Assembly (NCBI RefSeq): GCF_026167665.1
Contig: NZ_CP098740.1
Coordinates: 6,758,001 to 6,822,000, forward strand
Source of the DNA: Streptomyces drozdowiczii
GTDB lineage: Bacteria > Actinomycetota > Actinomycetes > Streptomycetales > Streptomycetaceae
Length of the DNA stretch: 64,000 nucleotides
Direction of reading: 5' to 3'
Part shown: positions 26,730-35,661 of the stretch, piece by piece
Layout: every line of letters starts with the position of its first letter
How positions within the stretch are numbered: position 1 is the first letter of the stretch
Position numbers and translations under genes: made by a program
Notes under the pieces: generated by a model
Told to the model about the DNA's origin: nothing
Databases searched by the model: none
The model's input: only the letters and a program-made list of their open reading frames with translations

Positions 26730-28114
26730 CAGGCACCGCCCCCCGCGACAGCACACTCGGCACCCTGCGCTTCCCCGACGGGTTCTCCTGGGGCACCTCG
26801 ACCTCCGCCTACCAGGTGGAGGGCGCCGTGGACGCCGACGGCCGGGGCGAATCCGTCTGGGACCGCTTCTGCCGGGTGCCCGGTGCCATCGAGCGCGGTG
26901 ACACCGGCGACGTCTCCGTCGACCAGTACCGGCGCCGCTCCGAGGACGTGGCCCTCATGGCCGGACTCGGCACCAACGCCCACCGCTTCTCCCTGGCCTG
27001 GCCCCGCATCCAGCCCGAGGGCACGGGACGCGCCGAGCAGCGCGGCCTGGACCACTACGACCGGTTCGTCGACGACCTGCTCGCCCACGGCATCCACCCG
27101 CTCGTCACCCTCTACCACTGGGACCTGCCCCAGGCCCTCCAGGACCGCGGCGGCTGGCGCGACCGCGACACCGCCCACCGGTTCGCCGATTACGCCGCCG
27201 TGTGCCAGGACCGCCTCGGCGACCGCGTCCACGACTGGGTCACCGTCAACGAACCCTGGATCGTGGGCCTCCTCGGCCACCAACTCGGCCTGCACGCACC
27301 GGGCGAGAGAGACCTCAAGGCATCCGTGACCGTCATGCACCACCTGCTGCTGGCCCACGGACTCGCCGCGCGCGTGCTGCACGACGGCGACGCACACGCC
27401 CGTACCGGCATCGCCTACAGCCTCTTCCCCCACACACCCGACAACCCCGGAAGCGCCGCCGACCGGGCCGCCGCACACGCCTCGGACGGCTACGTGAACC
27501 GCTGGTTCCTCGACCCGGTGCACGGCCGCGGCTACCCCGACGACACGCGCACCCACTGGGAACGGGCGGTGGGCGCCCTGGACTTCATCGAGGACGGCGA
27601 CCCGGACACCATCGCCGCCGCGAGCGACTTCATCGGCGTCAACTACTACACCCGGCGCATCGTCTCGGCCCGCCCCGGTGACGGCCCCTGGCCCTGGCGG
27701 GTCGAACCGGGCCGGGCCGACGTGGACCGCACCGACCTCGGCTGGGAGATCGTCCCCGACGACCTGACCGCCCTGCTGCTGCGCCTGCACCGCGAGTACC
27801 CGGGCGTCCCCCTCCTGATCACCGAGAACGGCGCCGTGTACCACCACGAGCCCGATGCCGACGGCGCCGTCCACGACGCACCCCGCACCGCGTTCCTGCA
27901 CGCCCACCTCAAGGCCGTGCACCGGGCCCTCGCCCAGGGCGCTCCGGTCGAGGGCTACTACCACTGGTCGCTCCTGGACAACTTCGAGTGGGCGATGGGC
28001 TACCGGCCGCGCTTCGGCCTCGTCCACGTCGACCGTTCCACCCAGCGGCGCACCGTCAAGGACAGCGGTCACTGGTACGCCCGCGCCGCCCGCACGGGCG
28101 GCATCCCGCGATGA
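26726..28114 (+). CDS. GH1 family beta-glycosidase
   Basis: A 462-residue enzyme starting at GTG 26726 (GTGA overlap; AGGAGG just upstream). Complete GH1 landmarks: FPDGFSWGTSTSAYQVEGA at the N-terminus, TLYHWDLPQAL, the acid/base Glu in WVTVNEPWIVG, GVNYYTRR, the nucleophile Glu in LLITENGAVY, and YYHWSLLDNFEWAMGY near the end. It is cytoplasmic. It probably cleaves beta-glucosides, beta-mannosides or beta-galactosides from imported oligosaccharides; the family cannot be narrowed by sight. Confidence 0.94.
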   Translation: MTGTAPRDSTLGTLRFPDGFSWGTSTSAYQVEGAVDADGRGESVWDRFCRVPGAIERGDTGDVSVDQYRRRSEDVALMAGLGTNAHRFSLAWPRIQPEGTGRAEQRGLDHYDRFVDDLLAHGIHPLVTLYHWDLPQALQDRGGWRDRDTAHRFADYAAVCQDRLGDRVHDWVTVNEPWIVGLLGHQLGLHAPGERDLKASVTVMHHLLLAHGLAARVLHDGDAHARTGIAYSLFPHTPDNPGSAADRAAAHASDGYVNRWFLDPVHGRGYPDDTRTHWERAVGALDFIEDGDPDTIAAASDFIGVNYYTRRIVSARPGDGPWPWRVEPGRADVDRTDLGWEIVPDDLTALLLRLHREYPGVPLLITENGAVYHHEPDADGAVHDAPRTAFLHAHLKAVHRALAQGAPVEGYYHWSLLDNFEWAMGYRPRFGLVHVDRSTQRRTVKDSGHWYARAARTGGIPR

Positions 28115-28175
28115 CCCCACCGGCACCGGCCGCAGGCCCCACGCCCCCGTCGCGGACGCGCACCGGAGGCACCGC

Positions 28176-29645
28176 ATGAACACACGATCACCGCTCCTCG
28201 CCGGCATCGACATCGGGACCACCCACATCAAGGCCCTGATCAGCGACACCGACGGCACCGTGCTCGCCCGCGCCGTACGCCGCACACCCGTCGCCCCCGG
28301 GTACCGGCACCCCGCCGACGGCGTACTCGCCGCCGCCCTGGACGCCCTGACCGACTGCGCCGACGCCACCGGTCGGCCGCCCGACGCGATCGGCGTGACC
28401 GGCATGGCCGAGACGGGCGCGCCCCTCGACCGCGACGGCCGGCCCCTGGACGACCTGCGCGCCTGGTCCGACCCCGAGCCCGCCCCGTACGCCCACAGCC
28501 TCGGCGCGCGGCTCGGCTCCGGCGCCCTGCACCGTGCCACCGGCGTCCTGCCGAGCGCGAAGGTGCCCCTGGCCAAATGGTGCGAACTCGCCGACCGCGA
28601 ACCGGAGACGGCCGCCCGGATGCACACCTGGGCGGGCGCCGCCGACCTGCTGGTCCACGCGCTCACCGGCCGCCTCGGCACCGACGCCACCTTCGCCCAG
28701 CGCACCATGGCCTGGGACCCGCACCACAAGCGATGGATCGAGGAACTGCTCACCGAGGCAGGGCTCACCACGCGGCACATGCCGCCCGTGCACGCGCCCG
28801 GCGACCCCGTCGGCACCGTCACGCGGCCCGTCGCCCTGCGCCACCGCCTGCGCGCCGGGGCGCCCGTCGTCGTCGCCGGACACGACCACCTCGTCGGCGC
28901 CTGGGCGGCCGGAGCACGCACGGCCGGGCAGGTGGCCGACTCGATGGGAACCGCCGAGGCCGTCCTCACCGTCAGCGCCACACCACCCGACCACGCGGCA
29001 GCCGCCGAGGAGGGCATGTCCTGGGGGAGGCACGCGAACGGGGAGCACTACATCCTGCTCGCCGGCATGCGCGGTTCGGGAGTGCTCGTGGAATGGGTCT
29101 GCGACCGGTTCCTGACCGGTACGAGCGGCGGCGACCGGTACGCCGCGTTCGAACGCCTCGTCCGGTCGCTGCCCGCGACACCCACCGGCCTCGTCCTCAC
29201 CCCGTACCCCGGCGGGCGCAGCGCACCGCGGCCCGACCCGCACGCGACGCTCGACCTCCGGGGCCTGGGCCTCGGCCACGGCCCCGCGGACCTGGCCCGC
29301 GCCGTCCTGGAGGGCACCGCGCACCACGCCCGCTGGATGGCCGACGTCCAGGCCACCGTGTGCGGCGCCGCCCCCGACTCGGTGACCCTGCTCGGCGGCT
29401 CGACCCGGCTGCGCCCGTGGACCGAACTGAAGGCAGCCGTCTGCCCCTGGCCCACCCGGTTGTGCGCCGAACCGGAGGCGCCCGCCCTCGGCGCCGCCCA
29501 CTGGGCGGGCGCCGCCCTCGGGCTCGACCCCGCCGCGCCCACCGCACCCTCGGACCCGGTCGTCCCCGACCCGGCGACGGCCGAGGCCCACCGGGCCTTC
29601 CACCACGACCGTTTCCTGGCAGCGGTCGCACCGCCACCCCCGTGA
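28176..29645 (+). CDS. FGGY-family carbohydrate kinase
   Basis: A 489-residue kinase; ATG 28176 follows GGAGG. The N-terminal ATP-site motif is GIDIGTTHIKALISD; then GVTGMAETGAP, AGHDHLVGAWAAG and VTLLGGSTRLRPWTELKA (the second phosphate/adenosine region). It belongs with xylulokinase/gluconokinase-like enzymes, but the substrate is not evident. With the aldolase next door it could supply a 1-phosphate ketose or phospho-sugar acid for cleavage. Confidence 0.88.
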   Translation: MNTRSPLLAGIDIGTTHIKALISDTDGTVLARAVRRTPVAPGYRHPADGVLAAALDALTDCADATGRPPDAIGVTGMAETGAPLDRDGRPLDDLRAWSDPEPAPYAHSLGARLGSGALHRATGVLPSAKVPLAKWCELADREPETAARMHTWAGAADLLVHALTGRLGTDATFAQRTMAWDPHHKRWIEELLTEAGLTTRHMPPVHAPGDPVGTVTRPVALRHRLRAGAPVVVAGHDHLVGAWAAGARTAGQVADSMGTAEAVLTVSATPPDHAAAAEEGMSWGRHANGEHYILLAGMRGSGVLVEWVCDRFLTGTSGGDRYAAFERLVRSLPATPTGLVLTPYPGGRSAPRPDPHATLDLRGLGLGHGPADLARAVLEGTAHHARWMADVQATVCGAAPDSVTLLGGSTRLRPWTELKAAVCPWPTRLCAEPEAPALGAAHWAGAALGLDPAAPTAPSDPVVPDPATAEAHRAFHHDRFLAAVAPPPP

Positions 29646-29705
29646 CCCTGCGGCCGAGGCCGCCCGTACCACCCCACCCGACGCACACACCGGAGAGACC
29701 CCACC

Positions 29706-30662
29706 ATGACCACGCGCGCCGACCGCCCCGCCCAGCTCGCCGGGGGCTCCGTCGCCCCGTGCCGCCTCGCCCGCCCCACCGGCACCTTCGCGATGGTCGC
29801 CGCCGACCAGCGCGACTCGCTGCGCACGATGATGGCCGAACGCGCCGGGGTGCCCGGCGACCGTGTCCCCGACGACGACCTCACCGAGTTCAAGCTCGCC
29901 GTCGCCCGCACGCTCGGCCCGTACGCCTCCGCGCTCCTCATCGACCGCCACTACGGCTACCACCGGCTCGTCGCGGAGCAGGTGCTCCCGGCGAGCTGTG
30001 CCCCGATCCTCGCCGTGGACGCCCTCGACCAAAAACCCGGGCAGCCCGTCGAAGACACCTCCCTGGACCCGGACATCGACCCCGCGGCGGCCGCCGCCGA
30101 CGGCACCCACGGCCTGAAACTCCTCGTCATCTGGCGCCGCGACGACCGACGCGACGAACGCGTGGCCCTCGCTGCCCGCTTCGTGGACCTGTGCCGAGCG
30201 GCCGGACTGGCCTCCGTCCTGGAACCCGTCGCCCGGCCCACCCCCGCCGAAGAGGCCGCAGGCACCTTCCGGCTCAACGACGCCATCGTGGAGGCTGCCC
30301 GCGAACTCGCGCCGCTGCGGCCCTCCCTCTACAAGGGCCAGGTCCCCGACGGCGGCACCGGCCCGCTCACCCGGCTCACCGCCGCGTGCGAGCGCATCGA
30401 CGCCGTGGTCGACGTCCCCTGGGTGGTCCTGTCCCAGGGCGTCGCCCCCGCCGACTTCCCCACCGCCGTGGAGGCGGCCTGCCGCGCCGGAGCCTCGGGA
30501 TTCCTCGCCGGACGCGCCCTGTGGACCGACGCCCTGACCGGCGACCGCGATGCCGCACTGCGCGGCCCCGGCACCGACCGGCTGCGCGGGCTCGGTGAGA
30601 TCGTGGACGCCCACGGCCGCCCCTGGTGGCAGGCGCCCGCCGCCGCGGCGGTGACCGCATGA
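29706..30662 (+). CDS. LacD/YihT-type class I sugar-phosphate aldolase
   Basis: A 318-residue TIM-barrel aldolase; ATG 29706 after GGAGAG. Matches to the LacD/YihT family: GTFAMVAADQRDSLRTMM, LTEFKLAVARTLGPYASALL, GLKLLVIWRRDD, the Schiff-base Lys at about residue 210 in SLYKGQVP, PWVVLSQGV and GASGFLAGRALW. Known members cleave tagatose 1,6-bisphosphate (LacD) or sulfofructose 1-phosphate (YihT). The sequence reads closest to YihT, but the rest of a sulfoquinovose pathway is absent. I call it a class I aldolase of unknown substrate. Its stop overlaps the next start. Confidence 0.85.
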   Translation: MTTRADRPAQLAGGSVAPCRLARPTGTFAMVAADQRDSLRTMMAERAGVPGDRVPDDDLTEFKLAVARTLGPYASALLIDRHYGYHRLVAEQVLPASCAPILAVDALDQKPGQPVEDTSLDPDIDPAAAAADGTHGLKLLVIWRRDDRRDERVALAARFVDLCRAAGLASVLEPVARPTPAEEAAGTFRLNDAIVEAARELAPLRPSLYKGQVPDGGTGPLTRLTAACERIDAVVDVPWVVLSQGVAPADFPTAVEAACRAGASGFLAGRALWTDALTGDRDAALRGPGTDRLRGLGEIVDAHGRPWWQAPAAAAVTA

Positions 30663-31351
30663 GCCGCCGCCCCCGTGTGTGCCTCGTGCACACCGTCGCC
30701 TCCCTGCCCGCGGTGTTCACGCCCCTGCTCGCCGAACTCGCCCCCGGCGTCGACCCCTACCACGTCGTGGACGAAAGCCTCCTGGCCGACACGATCGCCC
30801 ACGGCCGGCTGCCCCGTACCACCGCCCGTCTCGCCGCGTACGTCACACACGCCGAGGCGGCCGGGGCCGACGCGGTGCTCGTGACCTGCTCCTCCCTGGG
30901 GCCCGCCGCCGAGGAGGTCCGCGCGCTCACCGCCCTGCCCGTGCTGCGCGTAGACGAGCCGATGGCCGAAGCGGCCGTCCGCACCGGAATCCGCATCGCG
31001 GTCCTCGCCACGCTCGATTCGACCCTCGCTCCCACGGCCGGGCTCGTCACCCGCAAGGCGGCCGAGGCCGGCACCCCGGTCACCCTCGACACCACGGTCT
31101 GCCCCGGCGCGTACGCCGCTCGGACCGCCGGAGACCAGGACCGCCACGACGCCCTGATCGCCGAGGAAGCGCGCCGTCTGGCCGCCGACCACGATGTCCT
31201 CGTCCTCGCCCAGGCATCGATGGCAGCTGCGCTCACCGCGCTGCCGGACGACGCTCTCGGCGTGCCGGTGCTCACCTCGCCGCGCAGCGGCGTCGCGCAA
31301 CTCGCCTCCCTGTACGGGGAGGCCCGGCCCGAGGAGACCGCCCGCTCATGA
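30659..31351 (+). CDS. Asp/Glu/hydantoin racemase-like protein
   Basis: A 230-residue protein in ATGA overlaps with both neighbours. It has the Asp/Glu racemase fold with the first catalytic Cys in VLVTCSSLGPAAEE, IAVLATLDSTLAPT, a later Cys in DTTVCPGAYAA, and LAQASMAAAL. These enzymes use two Cys to move a proton at a carbon next to a carboxylate. Sitting directly before OtnK and OtnC, it could act on a sugar acid in the slot usually held by OtnI or a dehydrogenase; that is inference. Confidence 0.8.
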   Translation: MSRRPRVCLVHTVASLPAVFTPLLAELAPGVDPYHVVDESLLADTIAHGRLPRTTARLAAYVTHAEAAGADAVLVTCSSLGPAAEEVRALTALPVLRVDEPMAEAAVRTGIRIAVLATLDSTLAPTAGLVTRKAAEAGTPVTLDTTVCPGAYAARTAGDQDRHDALIAEEARRLAADHDVLVLAQASMAAALTALPDDALGVPVLTSPRSGVAQLASLYGEARPEETARS

Positions 31352-32592
31352 CCGTACTCGGCTGCATGGCGGACGACTTCACCGGCGCCACCGACCTCGC
31401 GGGCAACCTCGTCGCCACGGGCCGCCGCACCGTGATCACCATCGGCGCGCCCGTGGACCCCCTGCCCGAAACGGACGCCGTGGTCGTCGCCCTCAAGACC
31501 CGCACCGTGCCCGCCGCCGACGCGGTCCGGGCCGCGCTCGACGCCCACCGCGCCCTGCGGGAGCAGGGGTGTACGCGGTTCTGGTTCAAGTACTGCTCCA
31601 CGTTCGACTCGACACCGCGCGGCAACATCGGGCCCGTCATCGACGCCCTGCTCGACGCGACGGGCGCACCCTGGACGATCGCCTGCCCGGCCTTCCCCGC
31701 CAACGGCCGCACGGTCTACCAGGGCCACCTCTTCGTCGGGGACCGGCTGCTGAGCGAAAGCGGTATGCGTCACCATCCGCTGACGCCCATGACCGACCCG
31801 GACCTGGTGAGGGTGCTCGGCGCGCAGACCCGGCATCCGGTCGGGCTGCTGCCCCATGCGGTCCTGCGCGCCGGAGCCGCCGCGACCCGGGCACACGTCG
31901 AACGGCTCACCGCGGTCGGCGGCGCCCGCGTCCTGGTCACCGACGCCCTCGACGACGCCGACCTCGCCGCCGTCGAACAGTGCGCCCGCGAACTGCCGCT
32001 GGTCACCGGCGGGTCCGGTCTCGCCCTCGCCCTGCCGCCGGGCGCCGCACCGGCCGCCGCCACGATCCCCACCGCACCCGGCCCGCTCGCCGTCCTCGCC
32101 GGAAGCGTGTCCGAGACGACGATCGCGCAGACCGCCCACGCCCGCCGCCTGCTGCCGCACCGCAAAGTGCCCGTCGCGGATGCCGTGGCCGACCCGCCGG
32201 CCACCGCCCGCCACCTGGCGGCCTGGGCCCGGCCGCACCTCGACACCGGCAACGGCGTCCTCGTGTACAGCGCCGACCACCGTGAAGAAGTGCGCGACGC
32301 CCAGAAGGAGTTCGGCGCGGAACGAGTCGCCACGGCGCTGGAGGAAACCCTCGCCGCATGCGCGCGCGACCTCACCGCCGGAGGGGTCCGGCGCCTCCTG
32401 GTCGCAGGCGGCGAGACGTCCGGGGCCGTCGTCTCGGCACTCGGCATCCGGGCCCTGACCGTCGGACCCGCCATCGCCCCCGGCATCCCGTGGACGAGCG
32501 CCGACCACCGCGGCGGCCCCCTCAACCTGGCCCTGAAATCAGGCAACTTCGGACCCGAGGACCTGTTCACGACGGCGGAGGACCACCTGTGA
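31348..32592 (+). CDS. otnK: Four-carbon acid sugar kinase (OtnK family)
   Basis: A 414-residue kinase with the two-domain OtnK layout (formerly DUF1537). The N-terminus reads GCMADDFTGATDLAGNL, the family hallmark, then FWFKYCSTFDSTPRGNIGPV and NGRTVYQGHLFVGDRLLSESGMRHHPLTPM. The C-terminal nucleotide domain has LVAGGETSGAVVSALG and GPAIAPGIPWTS. Characterised OtnK enzymes phosphorylate 3-oxo-tetronates; the next gene encodes the matching decarboxylase, which supports this role. Its ATG overlaps the racemase stop and its stop overlaps the OtnC start. Confidence 0.92.
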   Translation: MTVLGCMADDFTGATDLAGNLVATGRRTVITIGAPVDPLPETDAVVVALKTRTVPAADAVRAALDAHRALREQGCTRFWFKYCSTFDSTPRGNIGPVIDALLDATGAPWTIACPAFPANGRTVYQGHLFVGDRLLSESGMRHHPLTPMTDPDLVRVLGAQTRHPVGLLPHAVLRAGAAATRAHVERLTAVGGARVLVTDALDDADLAAVEQCARELPLVTGGSGLALALPPGAAPAAATIPTAPGPLAVLAGSVSETTIAQTAHARRLLPHRKVPVADAVADPPATARHLAAWARPHLDTGNGVLVYSADHREEVRDAQKEFGAERVATALEETLAACARDLTAGGVRRLLVAGGETSGAVVSALGIRALTVGPAIAPGIPWTSADHRGGPLNLALKSGNFGPEDLFTTAEDHL

Positions 32593-33260
32593 CCGGCCCG
32601 CACACCGACCCCGCGGCCGCGCTCGCCGCCGCGGGCCGCCACCTCGCCGCGCTCGGCCTGAGCCCCGGGACCTCGGGCAACCTCAGCCTCCGCACCGCCG
32701 ACGGCATCCTCGCCACCCCGACCGGCCGTCCCCTCGCCGCACTGGAGGCGAGCGGCCTGAGCCTGCTGGACAGCGGCGGCCGCGTCCGGAAGGGGCCGCC
32801 ACCGACCAAGGAGGTGCCCCTCCACCTGGCCGTCCACGACCGCCTCGCCGGGGCAGCCGCCGTTGTCCACCTGCACTCCACCTACGCGGTCGCCCTCGCC
32901 TGCACCGAACCCGACGACCCGGACGACGCGCTCATCCCCTTCACCCCGTACGCCGTCATGCGCCTGGGCCGCGTGCCCCTCCTCCCATACGCCCACCCCG
33001 GCACGCCCGAACTGGCCGACGGCGTCGGACACCTGCCCGAGGACACCGCCGCCTTCCTGCTCGCCCAGCACGGGCCGGTCGCCGTCGGCCGGGACCTCGA
33101 CGAGGCCGTCGGCAGGGCGGTCGAACTCGAAGAGGCGAGCCGCCTCCAGTTCGCCCTCGCGCCCGCACCCCGCGTCCGCACCCTGACCCCCGCCCAGCGG
33201 GCCCACCTCACCGCCCGGACCCGCCGGACCGCCGAACAGCCCACCGAGGACCCCGTATGA
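32589..33260 (+). CDS. otnC: Class II aldolase, OtnC-type 3-oxo-tetronate-4-phosphate decarboxylase
   Basis: A 223-residue class II aldolase-fold protein, GTG 32589. Features in order: SPGTSGNLSLR, KGPPPTKEVPLHLAVH, the metal ligands in VVHLHSTYAVALA (HxH) and LAQHGPVAVG (third His). In known tetronate pathways OtnC decarboxylates the OtnK product to dihydroxyacetone phosphate. Its strict pairing with OtnK supports the call over a generic fuculose-phosphate aldolase. Confidence 0.88.
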   Translation: MTGPHTDPAAALAAAGRHLAALGLSPGTSGNLSLRTADGILATPTGRPLAALEASGLSLLDSGGRVRKGPPPTKEVPLHLAVHDRLAGAAAVVHLHSTYAVALACTEPDDPDDALIPFTPYAVMRLGRVPLLPYAHPGTPELADGVGHLPEDTAAFLLAQHGPVAVGRDLDEAVGRAVELEEASRLQFALAPAPRVRTLTPAQRAHLTARTRRTAEQPTEDPV

Positions 33261-34927
33261 GCACGACCCGGACCACCGACCAGTGGTGGCGCACCGCTGT
33301 CGTCTACCAGATCTACGTCCGCAGTTTCAGCGACAGCGACGGCGACGGCCTCGGCGACCTCCCGGGCATCACCGCCCGGCTGCCGTACATCGCGGACCTC
33401 GGGGCCGATGCCGTGTGGATCACCCCGTTCTACCGCTCGCCCATGCACGACGGGGGCTATGACGTCGCCGACCACCGCGCCGTCGACCCGCGCTTCGGCA
33501 CCCTCGATGACGCGGACGACCTCATCAGGCGCGCCCACGAGCTGGGCCTGCGCGTGATCATCGACATCGTGCCCAACCACACCTCCGACCAACATGCCTG
33601 GTTCAGGAAGGCGTTGACCGCACCTCCGGGCAGCGGGGCCCGCTCCCGTTACGTCTTCCGCGACGGCAGAGGTGACGGCACCGCCCCACCCACCGACTGG
33701 CAGTCCGTGTTCGGCGGCCCCGCCTGGCGCCGGGTTCCGGACGGCCAGTGGTACCTGCACCTGTTCGGCCCCCACCAGCCGGACCTCGACTGGAGCCACC
33801 CCGAGGTACGCGCCGACTTCGAGGACATCCTGCGCTTCTGGCTCGACCGGGGCGTCGACGGATTCCGCTTCGACGTCGCCCACGGCATGGCCAAGGACCT
33901 GGCCGACCCCCTGCGCGACCTCGGCCCCGCCCAGGTGCACCACCGCATCGTCGGCGACGGCTGGCAGGGTGACCACCCGTTCTGGGACCGCGAGGACGTC
34001 CACGGCCTGCTCCGCGGATTCCGCCGCGTCACCGACGCCTACACCCCGCCGCGCGCCACCGTGGCCGAATCCTGGGCGGCGCTCGACCGCCGAGCCCTCT
34101 ACACCCGCCCCGACGAGCTGCACCAGGCGTTCAACTTCGACTTCCTGAACACGCCGTGGCAGGCCGACGCCCTGCGCGCCACGATCGACCGATCCCTCGC
34201 CCTGGCCGCCGGCACCGGCGCGGCCCCCACCTGGGTGCTCTCCAACCACGACGTCGTACGGCACGCCTCCCGGCTCGCCCTGCCCCCCGGCGTCGACCCC
34301 GACGACTGGCTCCTCACCGACGGGCGGGCCCCCTCCGTCGACCCCGGTCGCGCCGCCCGCCGGGCCCGCGCCGCCGCACTGCTCCTCCTGGCCCTGCCCG
34401 GCGCCGCGTACCTCTACCAGGGCGAGGAGCTGGGTCTGCCGGAGGCCGCCGACCTGCCCGCGGACGTCCTCCAGGACCCGGTGCACGACCGGTCACGCGG
34501 ACGCCGCAAGGGCAGGGACGGCTGCCGGGTCCCCCTGCCCTGGGCCACCACCGGTCCCTCGCTCGGCTTCGGCCCCGGCCCCGCGTGGCTCCCGCAGCCG
34601 GCCTCGTACCGGCCCCTGAGCGTCGAGGCGCAACGCCGCGACCCGGACAGCATGCTGGCGCTGTACCGGCGGGCACTGGCCCTGCGGCGCACGTACATGA
34701 GCGCCGGCACCGGTACCGACGCACCCTTGCGCTGGCAGGGCGGGAGCGCTCCGGGAATCCTCGACTTCCACGCCGGAAACCTGCGCTGCGTAGTGAATCT
34801 CTCCCACGGGCCCATGAGGCTCCCGACCGACCACTCCCCCCTGCTCACCAGCACCCTCGCCGACGCGCCCCAGGACGCACTGCTCCCGGACGAGGCGGCC
34901 TGGCTGACGGACGTCAGGGAGGAGTGA
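33257..34927 (+). CDS. GH13 alpha-glucosidase
   Basis: A 556-residue GH13 enzyme closing unit C; ATG 33257 overlaps the OtnC stop. Conserved regions: VYQIYVRSFSDSDGDGLGDL, DIVPNHTS (region I), GFRFDVAH (region II, nucleophile Asp), TVAESW (region III, acid/base Glu) and VLSNHDVVRH (region IV). The order and the QPDLDWSHPEV segment fit oligo-1,6-glucosidase/alpha-glucosidase subfamilies. It is cytoplasmic and presumably releases glucose from imported alpha-glucosides. The 3' end overlaps the convergent Hsp18 regulator by 14 bp. Confidence 0.92.
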   Translation: MSTTRTTDQWWRTAVVYQIYVRSFSDSDGDGLGDLPGITARLPYIADLGADAVWITPFYRSPMHDGGYDVADHRAVDPRFGTLDDADDLIRRAHELGLRVIIDIVPNHTSDQHAWFRKALTAPPGSGARSRYVFRDGRGDGTAPPTDWQSVFGGPAWRRVPDGQWYLHLFGPHQPDLDWSHPEVRADFEDILRFWLDRGVDGFRFDVAHGMAKDLADPLRDLGPAQVHHRIVGDGWQGDHPFWDREDVHGLLRGFRRVTDAYTPPRATVAESWAALDRRALYTRPDELHQAFNFDFLNTPWQADALRATIDRSLALAAGTGAAPTWVLSNHDVVRHASRLALPPGVDPDDWLLTDGRAPSVDPGRAARRARAAALLLLALPGAAYLYQGEELGLPEAADLPADVLQDPVHDRSRGRRKGRDGCRVPLPWATTGPSLGFGPGPAWLPQPASYRPLSVEAQRRDPDSMLALYRRALALRRTYMSAGTGTDAPLRWQGGSAPGILDFHAGNLRCVVNLSHGPMRLPTDHSPLLTSTLADAPQDALLPDEAAWLTDVREE

Positions 34928-35537
34928 GGTCGTCGGTCTGGGCGGCCAGGTCGCCATGCGTACCGGTCAGGTGGTGGCGAGTGGCGGCCAACGGGGCGAT
35001 CAGGTCGGCGGGGTCGTCGTGGGCCAGGGCCGCGCGGAGTTCACCGACAGGCCGATGGGCGGCGGGCGGAAGATCGGTGAGCGCGATGATCTGGCCGGCG
35101 AGGCGGCGCAGGTCGGCCGCGTTGCGTCGGGCCCAGGCGGCGGAGTCGCGGCCGGCCGCCCGGGCCTGGCGCGTGGCCTGGACCCGCTGCTCGCCGGTCG
35201 TACCCGCCGGGCCCGGGCGGCCCCTCAGGTAGCGGCGCTCGGCGGCCTGGCGACTGGCGACGCCCAGCGGAGGGGCGAGGTCCGCCCAGCTCGCCCCGGC
35301 GTCGCGGGCCGTTTCGATCAGACCGGTCTCCCACCCGGCGAGTTGCTCGCGCACCTGTCGCAGCAGCGACAAGGAGGCCAATGCCTGCTCCGGACCGGGC
35401 GCAGGGGTGTCGGCGGCTCCGTGCCGGGCCTCGCGCAGCGCATCGTCGATGGCTTGCAGAGCCGCCGCGGCGGCGAGGAACGACACCGGACCGTCAGCTC
35501 CGGTGCCCGGCGAGGACGGCTGATCGGCCGCGGCCAT
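34914..35537 (-). CDS. Hsp18-associated regulator-like protein
   Basis: A 207-residue soluble protein encoded divergently from an Hsp18 gene. ATG 35537 is chosen because GAAGGAGG lies 6 bases upstream; longer in-frame starts would read through the operator region. It is mostly helical (VSFLAAAAALQAIDDALREA, LSLLRQVREQLAGWETGLIETAR) with a helix-turn-helix-like segment ASWADLAPPLGVASRQAAERRYL. Streptomyces annotations call such genes Hsp18 transcriptional regulators; it does not look like RheA or HspR. DNA binding to the nearby dyads is likely but inferred. Confidence 0.75.
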   Translation of the reverse strand: MAAADQPSSPGTGADGPVSFLAAAAALQAIDDALREARHGAADTPAPGPEQALASLSLLRQVREQLAGWETGLIETARDAGASWADLAPPLGVASRQAAERRYLRGRPGPAGTTGEQRVQATRQARAAGRDSAAWARRNAADLRRLAGQIIALTDLPPAAHRPVGELRAALAHDDPADLIAPLAATRHHLTGTHGDLAAQTDDLTPP

Positions 35538-35553
35538 GGGCCCCTCCTTCTTC

Positions 35554-35597
35554 GTCATCGTTCGGATGACATCTTGGTTGTCATCCATTGGATGACA
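35554..35597. promoter_or_regulatory. Paired operator dyads in the hsp18 divergent promoter
   Basis: Two similar inverted repeats, GTCATCG-TTC-GGATGAC (35554-35570) and TGTCATCC-ATT-GGATGACA (35579-35597), share half-site GGATGAC and a 3-bp spacer; their centres are 26 bp apart. They fill the gap between the regulator's ribosome site and the hsp18 leader, so binding would affect both genes. The first dyad lies just 17 bp from the regulator start codon, suggesting autoregulation. Confidence 0.75.
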
Positions 35598-35661
35598 TGT
35601 TACAACAGTGCCAGTGAGGCGCATTGGCAGCAACTGCCTGAACCCGCTGGAGGTGTTTTCC

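Noticed and set aside
29706-30662. A full sulfoquinovose (sulfo-EMP) pathway
   Set aside because: Only the aldolase resembles it; sulfoquinovosidase, isomerase, SF kinase and SLA reductase are not present in the window.
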